Positions 26,821 to 35,778 of a stretch of DNA of 64,000 nt are shown here, piece by piece. Within the stretch, counting starts at the first letter, position 1. Each line of letters starts with the position of its first letter. The DNA is from Candidatus Aminicenantes bacterium (GTDB lineage: Bacteria > Acidobacteriota > Aminicenantia > Aminicenantales > UBA4085). Both the position numbers and the translations under genes were made by a program. The DNA lies in the NCBI GenBank assembly GCA_026393855.1, contig JAPKZJ010000090.1, positions 1 to 64,000 on the forward strand, in the 5' to 3' direction. The notes beneath the pieces were generated by a model. The model was not told where the DNA came from. It ran no database searches and saw only the letters and a list, made by a program, of their open reading frames with translations.

Positions 26821-27392
26821 AGCCGCCGGTCCGTTGCTGGGGCGACGGCGATGAATTCCTGGCCCCCTATCACGACCAGGAATGGGGGGTGCCCCTGCAC
26901 GACGACGGCAAGCTTTTTGAGTTTCTCGTCCTGGAGGGGATGCAGGCCGGATTAAGCTGGCGAACCATCCTGGCCAAGCGGGAGAACTTCCGGCGGGCCT
27001 TCCGCGGCTTCGACCCGGACCGGGTGGCCCGCTACGGCCGGCGCGACATGGAGCGCCTGCTGGCCGACGCCGGGATCGTCCGCAACCGGTTGAAGATTGC
27101 CTCGGCCGTCAACAACGCCAAGCGGTTTCTCGAGGTCCAGGAGGAGTTCGGATCCTTCGACGCCTATAGCTGGCGGTTTGTGGATGGCCGGCCGCTCCTG
27201 AACCGGTTTAAAACCCCGGCCGAGCTGCCGGCCCGCACCCCGCTCAGCGACGCGATCAGTGCCGACCTGAAGGCCCGCGGTTTCACCTTTGTCGGCTCCA
27301 CGATCGTCTATGCTCACATGCAGGCGACGGGGATGGTCAACGACCACATCGTGCCCTGTTTTCGGCATCGGCAGGTCGCCGCCCTCTGCTGA
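26817..27392 (+). CDS. tag: DNA-3-methyladenine glycosylase I
   Basis: A 191-residue base-excision repair enzyme that removes 3-methyladenine. The N-terminal zinc-site cysteine sits in PPVRCWGDGDEFLAPYHDQEWGVP. FEFLVLEGMQAGLSWRTIL contains the base-binding glutamate and tryptophan, and the helix-hairpin-helix region follows. The zinc-ligand His and Cys are in VNDHIVPCFRH near the C-terminus. The start overlaps the aminotransferase stop (ATGA), though no functional link is obvious. Confidence 0.94.
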   Translation: MKPPVRCWGDGDEFLAPYHDQEWGVPLHDDGKLFEFLVLEGMQAGLSWRTILAKRENFRRAFRGFDPDRVARYGRRDMERLLADAGIVRNRLKIASAVNNAKRFLEVQEEFGSFDAYSWRFVDGRPLLNRFKTPAELPARTPLSDAISADLKARGFTFVGSTIVYAHMQATGMVNDHIVPCFRHRQVAALC

Positions 27393-27494
27393 GCGGAGGG
27401 GAACCTTTCGGCCGGCTGTTTCGTAATTAACAGGGAAGGGCGCGGTACGTTCCCAGGCGGGGAGGCCGAGCCCAATTTCGATTGGAGATCGATC

Positions 27495-28523
27495 ATGACC
27501 CGAAACAAGCTTATCGCCGCCCTGTCGGCCTTCCTTCTCCTGGCCGGAGTCCTCTCCGCCCAAAGCCTCGACATCCCTTCCCACAGCTGGGGCCTGAGCT
27601 TCGGCAACTCCAAGAATTTCGCCGGCCTGCGCTTCAACTACCGGGACCGCGGCGTCGAGCGGGTGCGCGGGATCAACGTCACCTTGTGGCAGCCGTATGA
27701 GAAAGACACCAACGACTCCGTGATCGAGGGCCTGTCGCTCGGCCTTATCCCCGGCGGCGGGACGCTCCGAGGCGTCCAGATCGGGCTGTTGGGTGTGGCC
27801 GGCATAAAAGACATCCGCGGCGTCTCGTTCGGGCTGCTGGGTGTGGGGACGGGCGGATCGCTCGTCGGGATCAACGTCGGCGGCCTTGGTGCCGGCGCCG
27901 GCGGGAACATTGCCGGGATCAACATCGGCGGGCTGGGCATGGGCGCCGGCGGCAACGTCTCGGGCATCAGCATAGGCGGCCTGGGACTCGGCGCGGGCGG
28001 CAACCTCTCGGGCCTCAACATCGGGGGCTTGGGCCTGGGCGCGTCCGAGAACATTTCCGGCATCAGCATCGGCGGCTTGGGGCTCGGCGCGGGCAAGAAC
28101 CTGTCCGGCCTGAACATCGCCGGCCTCGGTCTCGGGGCGGGCGGCAAGGTTTCCGGCCTGACCATCGGAGGCATCGCCGTCGGTGCGGGAGAAGTCCTCG
28201 GCGGGATCAGCATCGCCGGCGTCGCGGTCGGGTCGAAAGAGATCCGCGGCCTGGCCTTTGCCGGGGCCGTAGTCGGGGCCAAGATGATCAAGGGCATCGT
28301 CTCGGCGGGCGGCTGCACCCTGATCGCCGACGGCGGCGAGCTGCGGGGCGGCGCGGTGGCGCCGGTGAACTGGATCAAAGGCACCCAGACTGGCGTGGTC
28401 GTGGGGATCGTCAATTACGCCTGGAGCCTCAAGGGCGTCCAGATCGGCCTGGTCAACATCGTCCGGGACAATCCCTCCGGGCGGAAAGTGTTGCCGCTCG
28501 TGGCGCTTCGCCCGTCGCTGTGA
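27495..28523 (+). CDS. Surface protein with nine 16-residue glycine-rich repeats (LA_2272-like)
   Basis: 342 residues with a signal peptide (hydrophobic 7-22). Residues about 125-265 consist of nine tandem units of 16 (one of 15) residues with the pattern N/S-IGGLGLGAGGN-[ILV]-SG-[IL]. Flanking segments (GVQIGLLGV, GVQIGLVNIV) match the short repeats of the LA_2272/LA_2273 surface-protein group described in Leptospira. The layout predicts a narrow beta-solenoid with hydrophobic and glycine faces, exposed at the outer membrane. Corresponding 48-base DNA repeats are diverged at third positions, so selection keeps the protein pattern. No enzymatic motif is present. Confidence 0.75.
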   Translation: MTRNKLIAALSAFLLLAGVLSAQSLDIPSHSWGLSFGNSKNFAGLRFNYRDRGVERVRGINVTLWQPYEKDTNDSVIEGLSLGLIPGGGTLRGVQIGLLGVAGIKDIRGVSFGLLGVGTGGSLVGINVGGLGAGAGGNIAGINIGGLGMGAGGNVSGISIGGLGLGAGGNLSGLNIGGLGLGASENISGISIGGLGLGAGKNLSGLNIAGLGLGAGGKVSGLTIGGIAVGAGEVLGGISIAGVAVGSKEIRGLAFAGAVVGAKMIKGIVSAGGCTLIADGGELRGGAVAPVNWIKGTQTGVVVGIVNYAWSLKGVQIGLVNIVRDNPSGRKVLPLVALRPSL

Positions 28524-28750
28524 GGGCGGCTTCGGGTTTTTCACGCTTTTTTGCGCCTTTCTTCTCGGCGCCTGCGGAACTCCGCATGCTTGTTTTAGCT
28601 GACTTGCAAGGCCACCCACTCCGTTTCTTTTCCGACTGATTGTTGCGTGCTCAAACATCCCTCGGCGCCCGCTGGGTTCCCTCGAAGATATGCGCAAAAA
28701 AAGCTAAACCCTCGCGATTTCGCCGTTGGCCGAAAACCCTGCCGCTTCGC
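28524..28750 (-). repeat. Dispersed MITE-like element, copy C (short)
   Basis: Directly follows the stop of the repeat-protein gene. On the minus strand it reads GGCCAACGGCGAAATCGCGAGG, a T-rich GCTTTTTT tract, then the shared GGGATGTTTGAGCACG core (complement at 28646-28661), and ends in AAAAACCCGAAGCCG like copy A. It lacks the internal hairpin modules of copies A, B and D. Bases up to 28775 hold nothing else. Confidence 0.65.
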
Positions 28751-28775
28751 CATCCCACGCGAAACGGAATGGCTA

Positions 28776-29257
28776 TTAAATTTCCTCCCAATTGACGACT
28801 TCAGCCGTATCTTTGTTGGCTCTACCTGCCGTCGCATGCGGCTTAATGACCAGGGCCGGTTTGGCGTCGGCCGGGTCCGGCAGGGGGAAGACGGCGGCCG
28901 AGCCGGCATGCTTTTTGCGCAATACGTCGATGTCGCCGAAATCCAAAGCCCGCATAGGGCAGGCGGCGACGCACGAAGGCGGCTCGCCCGCCCCCGCTTG
29001 AAGATGAGCTTGGCCGTGCAGGAGGGAATGCAGGGCGGGTTCTCGCAGTGGTGGCAGGCCATGGACAGAAAATAGCCGAATACATCCGGCACCCAAACCT
29101 CGCCCTCCTTCTTCCAGCCGCCCCCGGCGACCTCGTAGACCCGCCGCCACAGAATTCCCACTTCGAGGTCGTTCTTGTCCTTGCAGGCGCCCTGGCAGGC
29201 CTTGCAGCCGGAGCAGAGGCTGGAGTCGAAGAAGAACCCGTATTGATGGACGCTCAT
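28776..29257 (-). pseudogene. dmsB: DMSO-reductase-type Fe-S subunit with internal deletion and frameshift
   Basis: Starts MSVHQYGFFFDSSLCSGCKAC and runs correctly through CHHCENPPCIPSC to about 29000. The frame then changes, and the DmsB C-terminus resumes as EPPSCVAACPMRALDFGDI to VVNWEEI in another frame. Compared with known DmsB (about 205 residues), roughly 47 residues are missing, including the CIGCRYC…CPYGAP cluster motif and the CDxC pair. Since the break is not a multiple of three, the product would be non-functional unless the assembly is wrong here. Its ATG overlaps the dmsA stop. No dmsC membrane anchor follows. Confidence 0.8.
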
Positions 29258-31698
29258 GCCTTCACCACTTGAGCCATGATGGTGTGCTGGGCGTTGCCGA
29301 AAGCCAGAGCTGTCGGTCGGGCCGAGGTCAGGACGTTGATCGAGCCGTGCTCGTCGATGCCGGCCGGGCCCGGCCTCCACCAGGCGCCCTGCGGCAGAGC
29401 CACCACACCCGGCCGGATCTTGCGCGTCACCCGGCAAGCCACGAACACGGCCCCGCGGCCGTTGAAAACCTTGACCCGATCGCCGTCTCGGATTCCCCGG
29501 GCCTCGGCGTCGACCGGATGGATGGCCAGGCGGCGCGGAAAGGCCTCTTTCAGCCAAGCCACGTTATCCAGCGTGGAATGGGCGGTGGCCAGCGTGTGCG
29601 GCCCGACGACCTGGAGCGGCGCCGCCTTCGCCTCGGGCCCGAAGGGGTTCTCCCATTCGGGGACGTATTTCGGCACGGCCGGGATTTCATCCGGGCGGCC
29701 CATGTCGTGGAGCTTCTTGGAGAAGATCTCGATCCGGCCCGAAGGCGTCGGCAGGGGGTGCTTAATCGGGTCGCTCCGAAAATCGGCGAAGGCGATCGCG
29801 GGCTTCGTCACGGGCAGGGCGAAGACTCCGGCGTTGGACGCCTCAAACTCGTCAAGGGAAGGCAGCCCGGGGTATCGCGCCCGGCGGAGCTCGTCGATGG
29901 ACCAGGCCGTCCAGCCGCGCTCGTCCCGGCCTTCGGTGTAAGCCTCGCCGAAGCCAAGCCGGACGGCGATGTCGGCGCATATGCGGAAATCGCTCTTGGC
30001 TTCGCCGGGCGGCTCCACGATCTTGGGCATCAGCAGGACTTCGTCACCGTATTTCCAGCCGTCGGCCACACCCCAAGTCTCGAACTGGGTGCAGGCCGGA
30101 AGGACGAGATCGGCGAAGCGGGCCGAAGACGTCAGGAAGTTGTCCTGCACGACGATGAACTCGAGGAGCTTTTCGTTCCGCAGGAGGGCTGCGGTCCGGT
30201 TGATGTCGGCGTGCTGGTTGAGGAGGATGTTGGAGGCGACGGCGTAGACCATCTTGATGTTCGTCGGCAGCCGGTCCGCGCCGATCAATCCGTCGGCGGC
30301 GGTCATCTTTTCGCCGCGAATGACGGCGTCGGCCCAGAGGAAAGCCGGAATCTGGGCTTTGACCGGATTGGGGCCGGACGGGAAAACGTTCCAGAGCGGT
30401 CCGCCGTCGGGCGCCTGCAGGCCCAAACCGCCCGCCCAGCCGCCCGAAATCCCGACGTTGCCGGTGATCGCGGCCAGGACGCAGCCGGCCCGGACGGCCT
30501 GTTCGCCGTAGGCCCGCCGCTGCAAGCCGTAGCCCTGGTAGAGCATGGCCGGTTTGGTTGAGGCGTATTCGCGGGCCAGGCGGGCGATGGTGCCGCGCGG
30601 GATGCCGCAGATGGGCTCCGCCCAGGCGGGCGTCTTGGGGACGCCGTCCCGGGTCCCGAGGATGTAGTCTTTATAGCTCTCCGCTCCTTCGGCCCCGGCT
30701 GGCATCTGGGTCTCGTCGAATCCAAGGCAATGGCTGCGGACGAAGGCCGTGTCATGCAGATTTCCTGCGATGATGACGTGGGCCATCGCTGAGAGCATCG
30801 CCGCGTCCGTGCCCGGCCGGATGGGAATCCACTCGTCGGCCAGGGCGGTGGCGCTTAAAGTCATCCGAGGATCCACGCAGACGATCCGGGCGCCGTTCTC
30901 TTTGGCTTGGCGGAGAAAATATTCGGAGTTCGTCCCGTCGCGCATCTCGCAGGGATTCCAGCCCCACATCAGGATATAGCGCGCGTGGACCCAGTCCTGG
31001 CGCTGGCTGCCGGTCGTGTTGGTGCCGTAGACCGTGGGTGTCGCGGCGGCCATGGCCGCCCAGGAGTAGTTGTTGTAGTAGCCGAGCGAGCCGCCGAACA
31101 GGTTCATCAGGCGCTGGGCCGTTTGGCGGCCGTTGATCTGGTTGTAGCTGCCCGTGCCGTAGGGAACGAAGATCGCGGCGTTGCCGTAGGCGGCTTTGAT
31201 CCGCTTCAGCTGGGCGGCCATCGTGTTGAGGGCTTCGTCCCAGGAGATGGGCGCGAAAGATCCTTCGCCGCGCTTGCCGACCCGCTTGAGCGGATGGAGG
31301 AGACGGTCGGGATGGTATTGGCGGCGGCGGTAGAGCCGGCCCCGGATGCAGGCCCGCAGCTGGGGCGCCTCGATCCCGTCGCCGGCACGGTCGTCGCTTT
31401 CGATGCGGACGATGCGGCCCTTCTGGACAAAGACCTTTAGCAGACAGCGGCCGCCGCAGTTGTGCGAAGGGCAGCCGGTGCGGATCATCCGGATGTTGCC
31501 GGCGGCGGGGTCTTGGAGGCGGGGCGAACGGAGGGCGGGGGACGTGAGCTTGGGGGCGCCCTTGATTTTGAGCGAAAGCGCGCCGGTCCCGACGGCCGCT
31601 CCCCAGCCCAGAAAACGGCGCCTCTTCATCGGCGCCGTGTCGATGCGGCGGGGCAGGGGATTGTCGTCGGGCCGCGGATCCCGTCGGCGGGGGCTCAT
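29254..31698 (-). CDS. dmsA: Tat-exported DMSO reductase-family molybdopterin oxidoreductase, catalytic subunit
   Basis: 814 residues, strongly DmsA-like. A Tat signal MKRRRFLGWGAAVGTGAL is preceded by 23 basic residues; ATG 31629 is the alternative start. The N-terminal 4Fe-4S site is CPSHNCGGRC plus CIRGR. Bis-MGD contacts follow in RVGKRGEGSFAPISWDEAL, NPCEMRDGTNS and DEWIPIRPGTDAAMLSAMAHV, with NYSWAAM holding the likely Mo-ligating serine (about 215). The C-terminal domain has GRIEIFSK and VKVFNGRGAV. It probably reduces an S- or N-oxide (or another oxyanion) in the periplasm. Its electron-transfer partner dmsB is broken, so activity here is doubtful. Confidence 0.88.
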   Translation of the reverse strand: MSPRRRDPRPDDNPLPRRIDTAPMKRRRFLGWGAAVGTGALSLKIKGAPKLTSPALRSPRLQDPAAGNIRMIRTGCPSHNCGGRCLLKVFVQKGRIVRIESDDRAGDGIEAPQLRACIRGRLYRRRQYHPDRLLHPLKRVGKRGEGSFAPISWDEALNTMAAQLKRIKAAYGNAAIFVPYGTGSYNQINGRQTAQRLMNLFGGSLGYYNNYSWAAMAAATPTVYGTNTTGSQRQDWVHARYILMWGWNPCEMRDGTNSEYFLRQAKENGARIVCVDPRMTLSATALADEWIPIRPGTDAAMLSAMAHVIIAGNLHDTAFVRSHCLGFDETQMPAGAEGAESYKDYILGTRDGVPKTPAWAEPICGIPRGTIARLAREYASTKPAMLYQGYGLQRRAYGEQAVRAGCVLAAITGNVGISGGWAGGLGLQAPDGGPLWNVFPSGPNPVKAQIPAFLWADAVIRGEKMTAADGLIGADRLPTNIKMVYAVASNILLNQHADINRTAALLRNEKLLEFIVVQDNFLTSSARFADLVLPACTQFETWGVADGWKYGDEVLLMPKIVEPPGEAKSDFRICADIAVRLGFGEAYTEGRDERGWTAWSIDELRRARYPGLPSLDEFEASNAGVFALPVTKPAIAFADFRSDPIKHPLPTPSGRIEIFSKKLHDMGRPDEIPAVPKYVPEWENPFGPEAKAAPLQVVGPHTLATAHSTLDNVAWLKEAFPRRLAIHPVDAEARGIRDGDRVKVFNGRGAVFVACRVTRKIRPGVVALPQGAWWRPGPAGIDEHGSINVLTSARPTALAFGNAQHTIMAQVVKA

Positions 31699-31795
31699 GC
31701 CGCGATTCTACCGGATTCCCGACTTAGCGTGAAGCGCCCGTACGCGGACTTTGCAGAGTTGACTCTTTCTGTCCGCCGCGATATCTTCCGGCCTG

Positions 31796-31895
31796 GATAC
31801 ATTCGTGGCGCCATACTCCCGATTTTCAAATCGGGGCTATAAGCGCCGCTCAGTATTAACCCTGTTAATACCCCGGGCTCGGCTTCCGCCCCGTC
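31796..31895 (+). repeat. Second dispersed repeat family, copy 1
   Basis: About 100 bases in the 290-base gap between dmsA and the hexokinase. It shares with 60976-61076 the block AAGCGCCGCTCAGTATTA (identical 18 bases) flanked by two hairpins: CCCGATTTTCAAATCGGG (about 31818-31835) and a CCCCGGGC-starting arm. The rest of this gap shows nothing else recognisable. Confidence 0.7.
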
Positions 31896-31991
31896 GGTTC
31901 GATGACGGGGTTGCGGTCCTCATTTGCGAATCTAATGAGGCCTGCAAAGACTGGGGTATCGAGCGGGTTTATTCCATCGAAGGCGGAGACA

Positions 31992-33323
31992 TTGAACGAT
32001 CCCCAGCTGATCGACCTAGAAGGACTTTTCGCCTATCCCGTCGACGCCGTGCGGCGGACGATCGAGGCTTTTCAAAGCGACATGGAGCGGGGCTTGAGCG
32101 GTGAGCCCAGCTCGCTCAAGATGCTTCCTGCCTATGTCGACAATCCCTCGGGGAACGAAAAGGGAGAGATTTTGGCCCTGGACCTGGGCGGCTCGAACTA
32201 TCGCATCCTCCTGGTTCGGCTGGCCGGGGATGGCAGCGCTCCCGATGTGACCAGCCGCAAATACAGCCTCTCGCCCGAAGAGACGGACCGCAACGCGGAG
32301 ACGCTGTTCGGCGCCCTGGCCCGCTCCATCAAAGCCTTTGCCGGCGAATTGGGCGTGGGCGGGGATCGGCCGCTCGGCTTCACCTTTTCGTTTCCCATTC
32401 GCCAGCCTTCCATCGACAGGGGCGAGCTGATCGTCTGGACCAAGGGCTGGTCGGCCGAGGGGGTGGTCGGAAACGACGTCGTCGGGCTTCTCAATGAAGC
32501 TATGGCCCGGGAGGGAGCGGCGCATATCCGCGTTGTCTCGCTGGACAACGATACGACGGGCACCCAGATGGCCCGCGCCTATCTCGATGCCGCCTGCGAC
32601 GTCGGCTGCATTCTGGGCACGGGCACCAACATCTGCTACAGGGAGCGAACCGCCCGCATCCGCAAGCCGCTGGGGCCCTACGTCGGCGAGTCGATGATCG
32701 TCAACATGGAATCGGGAGGCTTCGACAAGGGCCTGCCCCGCAATCGCTTTGACGAGCGTCTCGACGCCGAAAGCGGGAATCCCGGCGCGCAATGGGAAGA
32801 GAAGATGGTCTCGGGCAAATACCTGGGCGAGCTCGTCCGGCTGGTTGTTGTCGAGCAGACGGCTCGAGGCTTGATGTTCGATGGCCGATTACCGAGTGTT
32901 TTCGCCGTCCGGGAGCGCTTCGGCAGCGAGCGGATCTGCGCGATCAAAGAAGACGCCACCGAAAACGCCGCCGGCGTCCGGGCCATTCTGGCCGAGCTGG
33001 GAACGCCGGGGGCTTCGATGCAGGATGCGGCGGCCGTGCGCAGCATCGCCTGGATCGTTTCCCGCCGGGCCGCCCGGATTGCCGCCGCCGGCCTGGCGGC
33101 GACCGTAACCTGGATGGATCCTGGCCTGGAGCGGGATCATACGATCGCCGTGGACGGTAGCGTCTTCGAGAAGCATCCGGGCTTTGCGGCCGGCATGGCC
33201 GCCGCCTTTCGCGAGATCCTGGGCCCTGGCGCGGCCCGCGTCCGGACGGCCCTGACCCACGACGGCTCGGGCCTCGGAGCCGCCATCATCGCCGCCGCGG
33301 CAAATACCGCCGCCGGGAAATAA
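31992..33323 (+). CDS. Eukaryote-type hexokinase
   Basis: About 443 residues that phosphorylate glucose or related hexoses with ATP. The sequence follows the eukaryotic hexokinase family, not bacterial glucokinase/ROK: phosphate-1 motif LALDLGGSNYRILLVRL, sugar-binding signature LGFTFSFPIRQPSIDRGELIVWTKGW (about 130-155), LDNDTTGTQMARAYL with the catalytic Asp, ILGTGTNICY, NMESGGFDKG and adenosine-site DGSVFEKHPGF … DGSGLGAA. The start is uncertain: ATG 31902 is in frame, but codon usage becomes typical only from TTG 31992, which has AGGCGGAG just upstream. This family is uncommon in bacteria. Confidence 0.88.
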   Translation: MNDPQLIDLEGLFAYPVDAVRRTIEAFQSDMERGLSGEPSSLKMLPAYVDNPSGNEKGEILALDLGGSNYRILLVRLAGDGSAPDVTSRKYSLSPEETDRNAETLFGALARSIKAFAGELGVGGDRPLGFTFSFPIRQPSIDRGELIVWTKGWSAEGVVGNDVVGLLNEAMAREGAAHIRVVSLDNDTTGTQMARAYLDAACDVGCILGTGTNICYRERTARIRKPLGPYVGESMIVNMESGGFDKGLPRNRFDERLDAESGNPGAQWEEKMVSGKYLGELVRLVVVEQTARGLMFDGRLPSVFAVRERFGSERICAIKEDATENAAGVRAILAELGTPGASMQDAAAVRSIAWIVSRRAARIAAAGLAATVTWMDPGLERDHTIAVDGSVFEKHPGFAAGMAAAFREILGPGAARVRTALTHDGSGLGAAIIAAAANTAAGK

Positions 33324-33348
33324 AACATAGCAGCATGCCGGAAGAAAT

Positions 33349-33388
33349 CGAGGTTGCCACGCTCCCTTCGGTCGCTCGCAATGACAAC
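33349..33388 (-). repeat. Widespread GTCATTGCGAGCGA-type REP element
   Basis: The minus strand reads GTCATTGCGAGCGACCGAAG then GGAGCGTGGCAACC. This is the short extragenic repeat pattern (TCATTGCGAGCGA … AGCAATC) seen in many unrelated bacterial genomes. It fills most of the 126-base gap before the lipase gene. Confidence 0.65.
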
Positions 33389-33437
33389 CCCGGATTGAGG
33401 GAAACCGCTGCCCTCTATTGAATCCCATGATTCCGGC

Positions 33438-33443
33438 TATAAT
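33438..33443 (+). promoter_or_regulatory. -10 element of a probably leaderless lipase transcript
   Basis: Consensus TATAAT ends 6 bases before the ATG at 33450 and no Shine-Dalgarno sequence is present, so transcription should begin at or next to the start codon. The -35 is weak. Confidence 0.55.
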
Positions 33444-33449
33444 ACCCTC

Positions 33450-34265
33450 ATGAACGAACTGATCGGCGGGGACATCCTCTATCGAAAATGGGACGCGGCG
33501 GGAACGCCCCGCGCCGTCCTTCTTCTCGTCCACGGCATGGGCGCCCACACCGCCCGCTGGGATTTCCTGGCTTCGTATCTCGCGGCCCGGGGGATCTCGT
33601 CCTATGCGATCGAGCTCCGGGGCTTCGGCCGTACGCCCGAGCGCCCGCGCGGCCATGTCGATTCGCCGCGCGTCTGGGAACGGGATATTCTGACCCTGCG
33701 CGAGATTATCGCCGCCGAGCATCCCGGCCTGAAAATATTCGCTCTCGGCGAAAGCCTGGGCTCCTTGATCGTGTTCAACCTGGCCGCAGCTTATCCCGAG
33801 GCGTTCGCCGGGCAGATCCTGATTTCGCCCAGCTTTAAGAACGGGATGAAGTTCCCGCTATCGTCCTATCTGACGCTCATCTGCTTCTATCTGTTCAATC
33901 CCCGCAAGACCGTCACCGTCCCCTTCACTTCGCAGATGTGCACTCGGGACGAAACATACGGCGCCGTGATGGACGCCAACCCCGACGAGCTGCGGGTGTC
34001 CAGCCTGAAGGTGCTCATGGACACCATGTCCGGCCAGAAGCGGGCTTTCAAAGCCGCGGCCTCCGCCTCCGTCCCCGCGCTCTTCCTCCTCTCCGGCAAG
34101 GACTACCTGGTCGATCCGCGAGCTTCGCGCAAGCTCTTCGGCCGCCTGACGATGACCGACAAGACCCTGATCGATTACCCCGAGATGCACCACGCCCTAT
34201 CGATCGAGACCGGCCGGGAGCGCGTCTTCGACGACATGCTGGCCTGGCTGGGGTCGCGAGCTTGA
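33450..34265 (+). CDS. Alpha/beta hydrolase, monoacylglycerol-lipase-like
   Basis: A 271-residue serine hydrolase of the Hydrolase_4 (lysophospholipase/monoglyceride lipase) group. Oxyanion region VHGMGAHTARWDFLASYLAARG (about 27-48), nucleophile elbow GESLGS with Ser at about 110, the acid Asp in LSGKDYLVDP (about 216) and His in MHHALSIE (about 248) are all visible. The lid region is between about 130 and 190. It ends one base before the GTG of glycerol kinase, so the pair likely releases glycerol from monoglycerides and phosphorylates it. Confidence 0.85.
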   Translation: MNELIGGDILYRKWDAAGTPRAVLLLVHGMGAHTARWDFLASYLAARGISSYAIELRGFGRTPERPRGHVDSPRVWERDILTLREIIAAEHPGLKIFALGESLGSLIVFNLAAAYPEAFAGQILISPSFKNGMKFPLSSYLTLICFYLFNPRKTVTVPFTSQMCTRDETYGAVMDANPDELRVSSLKVLMDTMSGQKRAFKAAASASVPALFLLSGKDYLVDPRASRKLFGRLTMTDKTLIDYPEMHHALSIETGRERVFDDMLAWLGSRA

Positions 34266-34266
34266 C

Positions 34267-35778
34267 GTGAAATACGTCCTGGCCATCGACCAGGGGACGA
34301 CGGGCAGCCGGGCCATTGCCTACGACCGCAAAGGACGCTCGATCGTCACCGCCTACCGGGAGTTCCCGCAATACTTCCCCCGCCCCGGCTGGGTCGAACA
34401 CAACCCGCGCGAAATTTGGGACAGCGTCCGGGAAACCGTCGAGGACGTCCTGCGCAACCTGCCGCCCGATTCCATCGCCGCCGTCGGCATCACCAACCAG
34501 CGAGAAACCACGATCATCTGGGACCGCAAGACAGGCCAGCCGGTCCATAACGCTATCGTCTGGCAGTGCCGCCGGACCGCGCCCCGTTGCGAGGCCCTGA
34601 ACCGCGAGCGGGGGATGGCCGCGCTTGTCCGCCGCCGGACGGGGCTTCCGATCGACGCTTATTTCTCCGCCACCAAGATCGAGTGGTTGATCAAAAAGCT
34701 CGGCCTCCGCGCCCGGGCCCGCCGCGGCGAGCTCTGCTTCGGCACGACCGACACTTGGATCCTCTGGAAGCTCACCGGCGGCCGGGTCCATGCCACCGAC
34801 CCGACCAACGCCTCGCGGACTATGCTCTACGACATCGATCATGGCCGCTTTGACGAGGACCTGCTTGGGGTCTTCGACGTTCCGGCGGCGCTGCTGCCGG
34901 ATGTCCGGCCCTCGTCCGGCGAGTTTGGCCGGACCGTCCGCACGGGGGCCATCCCCGAAGGCATCCCGATCACGGGCATCGCAGGCGACCAGCAGGCCGC
35001 CCTGTTCGGCCAGGCCGGCTTCGCCCGTGGCGCCATCAAGGCCACCTACGGCACGGGTTGTTTCATCCTGCTCAACACCGGCCGGACGCGGACGGATTCC
35101 CGCCACGGCCTGCTGACGACCCTGGCCTGCGGCCCGGGCGGGCGGACCGTCTATGCTCTGGAAGGCTCGGTCTTTGTGGCCGGCGCGGCCATCCAATGGC
35201 TGCGGGACAAGCTGGGCCTGCTCAAGACGGCTGCGGACTCCCAGGGCCTGGCCGAGTCCGTTCCCGACAATGCGGGCGTCTATTTTGTCCCCGCTTTCGT
35301 CGGCCTAGGCGCGCCCTACTGGGACCCCGAAGCCCGGGGCACGATCGTCGGCTTGACCCGCGGTACCGAGCGCGGGCATATTGTGCGGGCGGCTCTGGAG
35401 GCGACGGCCTATGCGACGCGCGACGTCCTGGAAACGATGACCCGGGATTCGGGCCTGCGGGTTAAGGATCTTCGGGTCGACGGCGGGGGATCGGCCAACG
35501 CTTTCCTCTGCCGCTTCCAGGCCGGTGTCCTGGGCTATCCCGTCCTGCGGCCGGCGACGATCGAAACGACGGCGCTTGGCGCCGCTTATCTAGCCGGCCT
35601 GGCCGTCGGCTACTGGAAGGACACCGCGGAGATCGGCCGGTTATGGGAAATGGAGCGGCGCTTCGCGCCCGAGATTTCCCGCGCCGAGGCCGCGCGCCTC
35701 TACGCGGGCTGGAAGGACGCCGTCCGCCGGGCCCTCCCGCCCCGCCGCGGACCGGAGCGCAGCGCGCTCAGAAGCTGA
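34267..35778 (+). CDS. glpK: Glycerol kinase
   Basis: A 503-residue FGGY-family kinase converting glycerol to sn-glycerol-3-phosphate. N-terminal ATP/substrate loop DQGTTGSRAIAYDRKG, GWVEHNPREIW, the glycerol-contacting GITNQRETTIIWD (about 77-89), FGTTDTWILWKLTGG, GIAGDQQAALFGQ (catalytic Asp) and GLGAPYWDPEARG are canonical. It starts with GTG, spaced one base from the lipase stop. The 3' end overlaps the convergent barrel-protein gene by 11 bases. glpD and glpF homologues are not in the window. Confidence 0.95.
   Translation: MKYVLAIDQGTTGSRAIAYDRKGRSIVTAYREFPQYFPRPGWVEHNPREIWDSVRETVEDVLRNLPPDSIAAVGITNQRETTIIWDRKTGQPVHNAIVWQCRRTAPRCEALNRERGMAALVRRRTGLPIDAYFSATKIEWLIKKLGLRARARRGELCFGTTDTWILWKLTGGRVHATDPTNASRTMLYDIDHGRFDEDLLGVFDVPAALLPDVRPSSGEFGRTVRTGAIPEGIPITGIAGDQQAALFGQAGFARGAIKATYGTGCFILLNTGRTRTDSRHGLLTTLACGPGGRTVYALEGSVFVAGAAIQWLRDKLGLLKTAADSQGLAESVPDNAGVYFVPAFVGLGAPYWDPEARGTIVGLTRGTERGHIVRAALEATAYATRDVLETMTRDSGLRVKDLRVDGGGSANAFLCRFQAGVLGYPVLRPATIETTALGAAYLAGLAVGYWKDTAEIGRLWEMERRFAPEISRAEAARLYAGWKDAVRRALPPRRGPERSALRS

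Noticed and set aside
27860-28260. Regular 48-base repeats that could look like a CRISPR array
   Set aside because: The repeats have no unique spacers, are in one reading frame and encode the 16-residue protein units.
26952-28697. A 581-codon minus-strand frame
   Set aside because: It mirrors the repeat protein and tag; low-complexity Asp/Ala-rich antisense sequence.
31902-31991. N-terminal extension of hexokinase from ATG 31902
   Set aside because: Third codon positions are not GC-rich here and no ribosome site precedes it.
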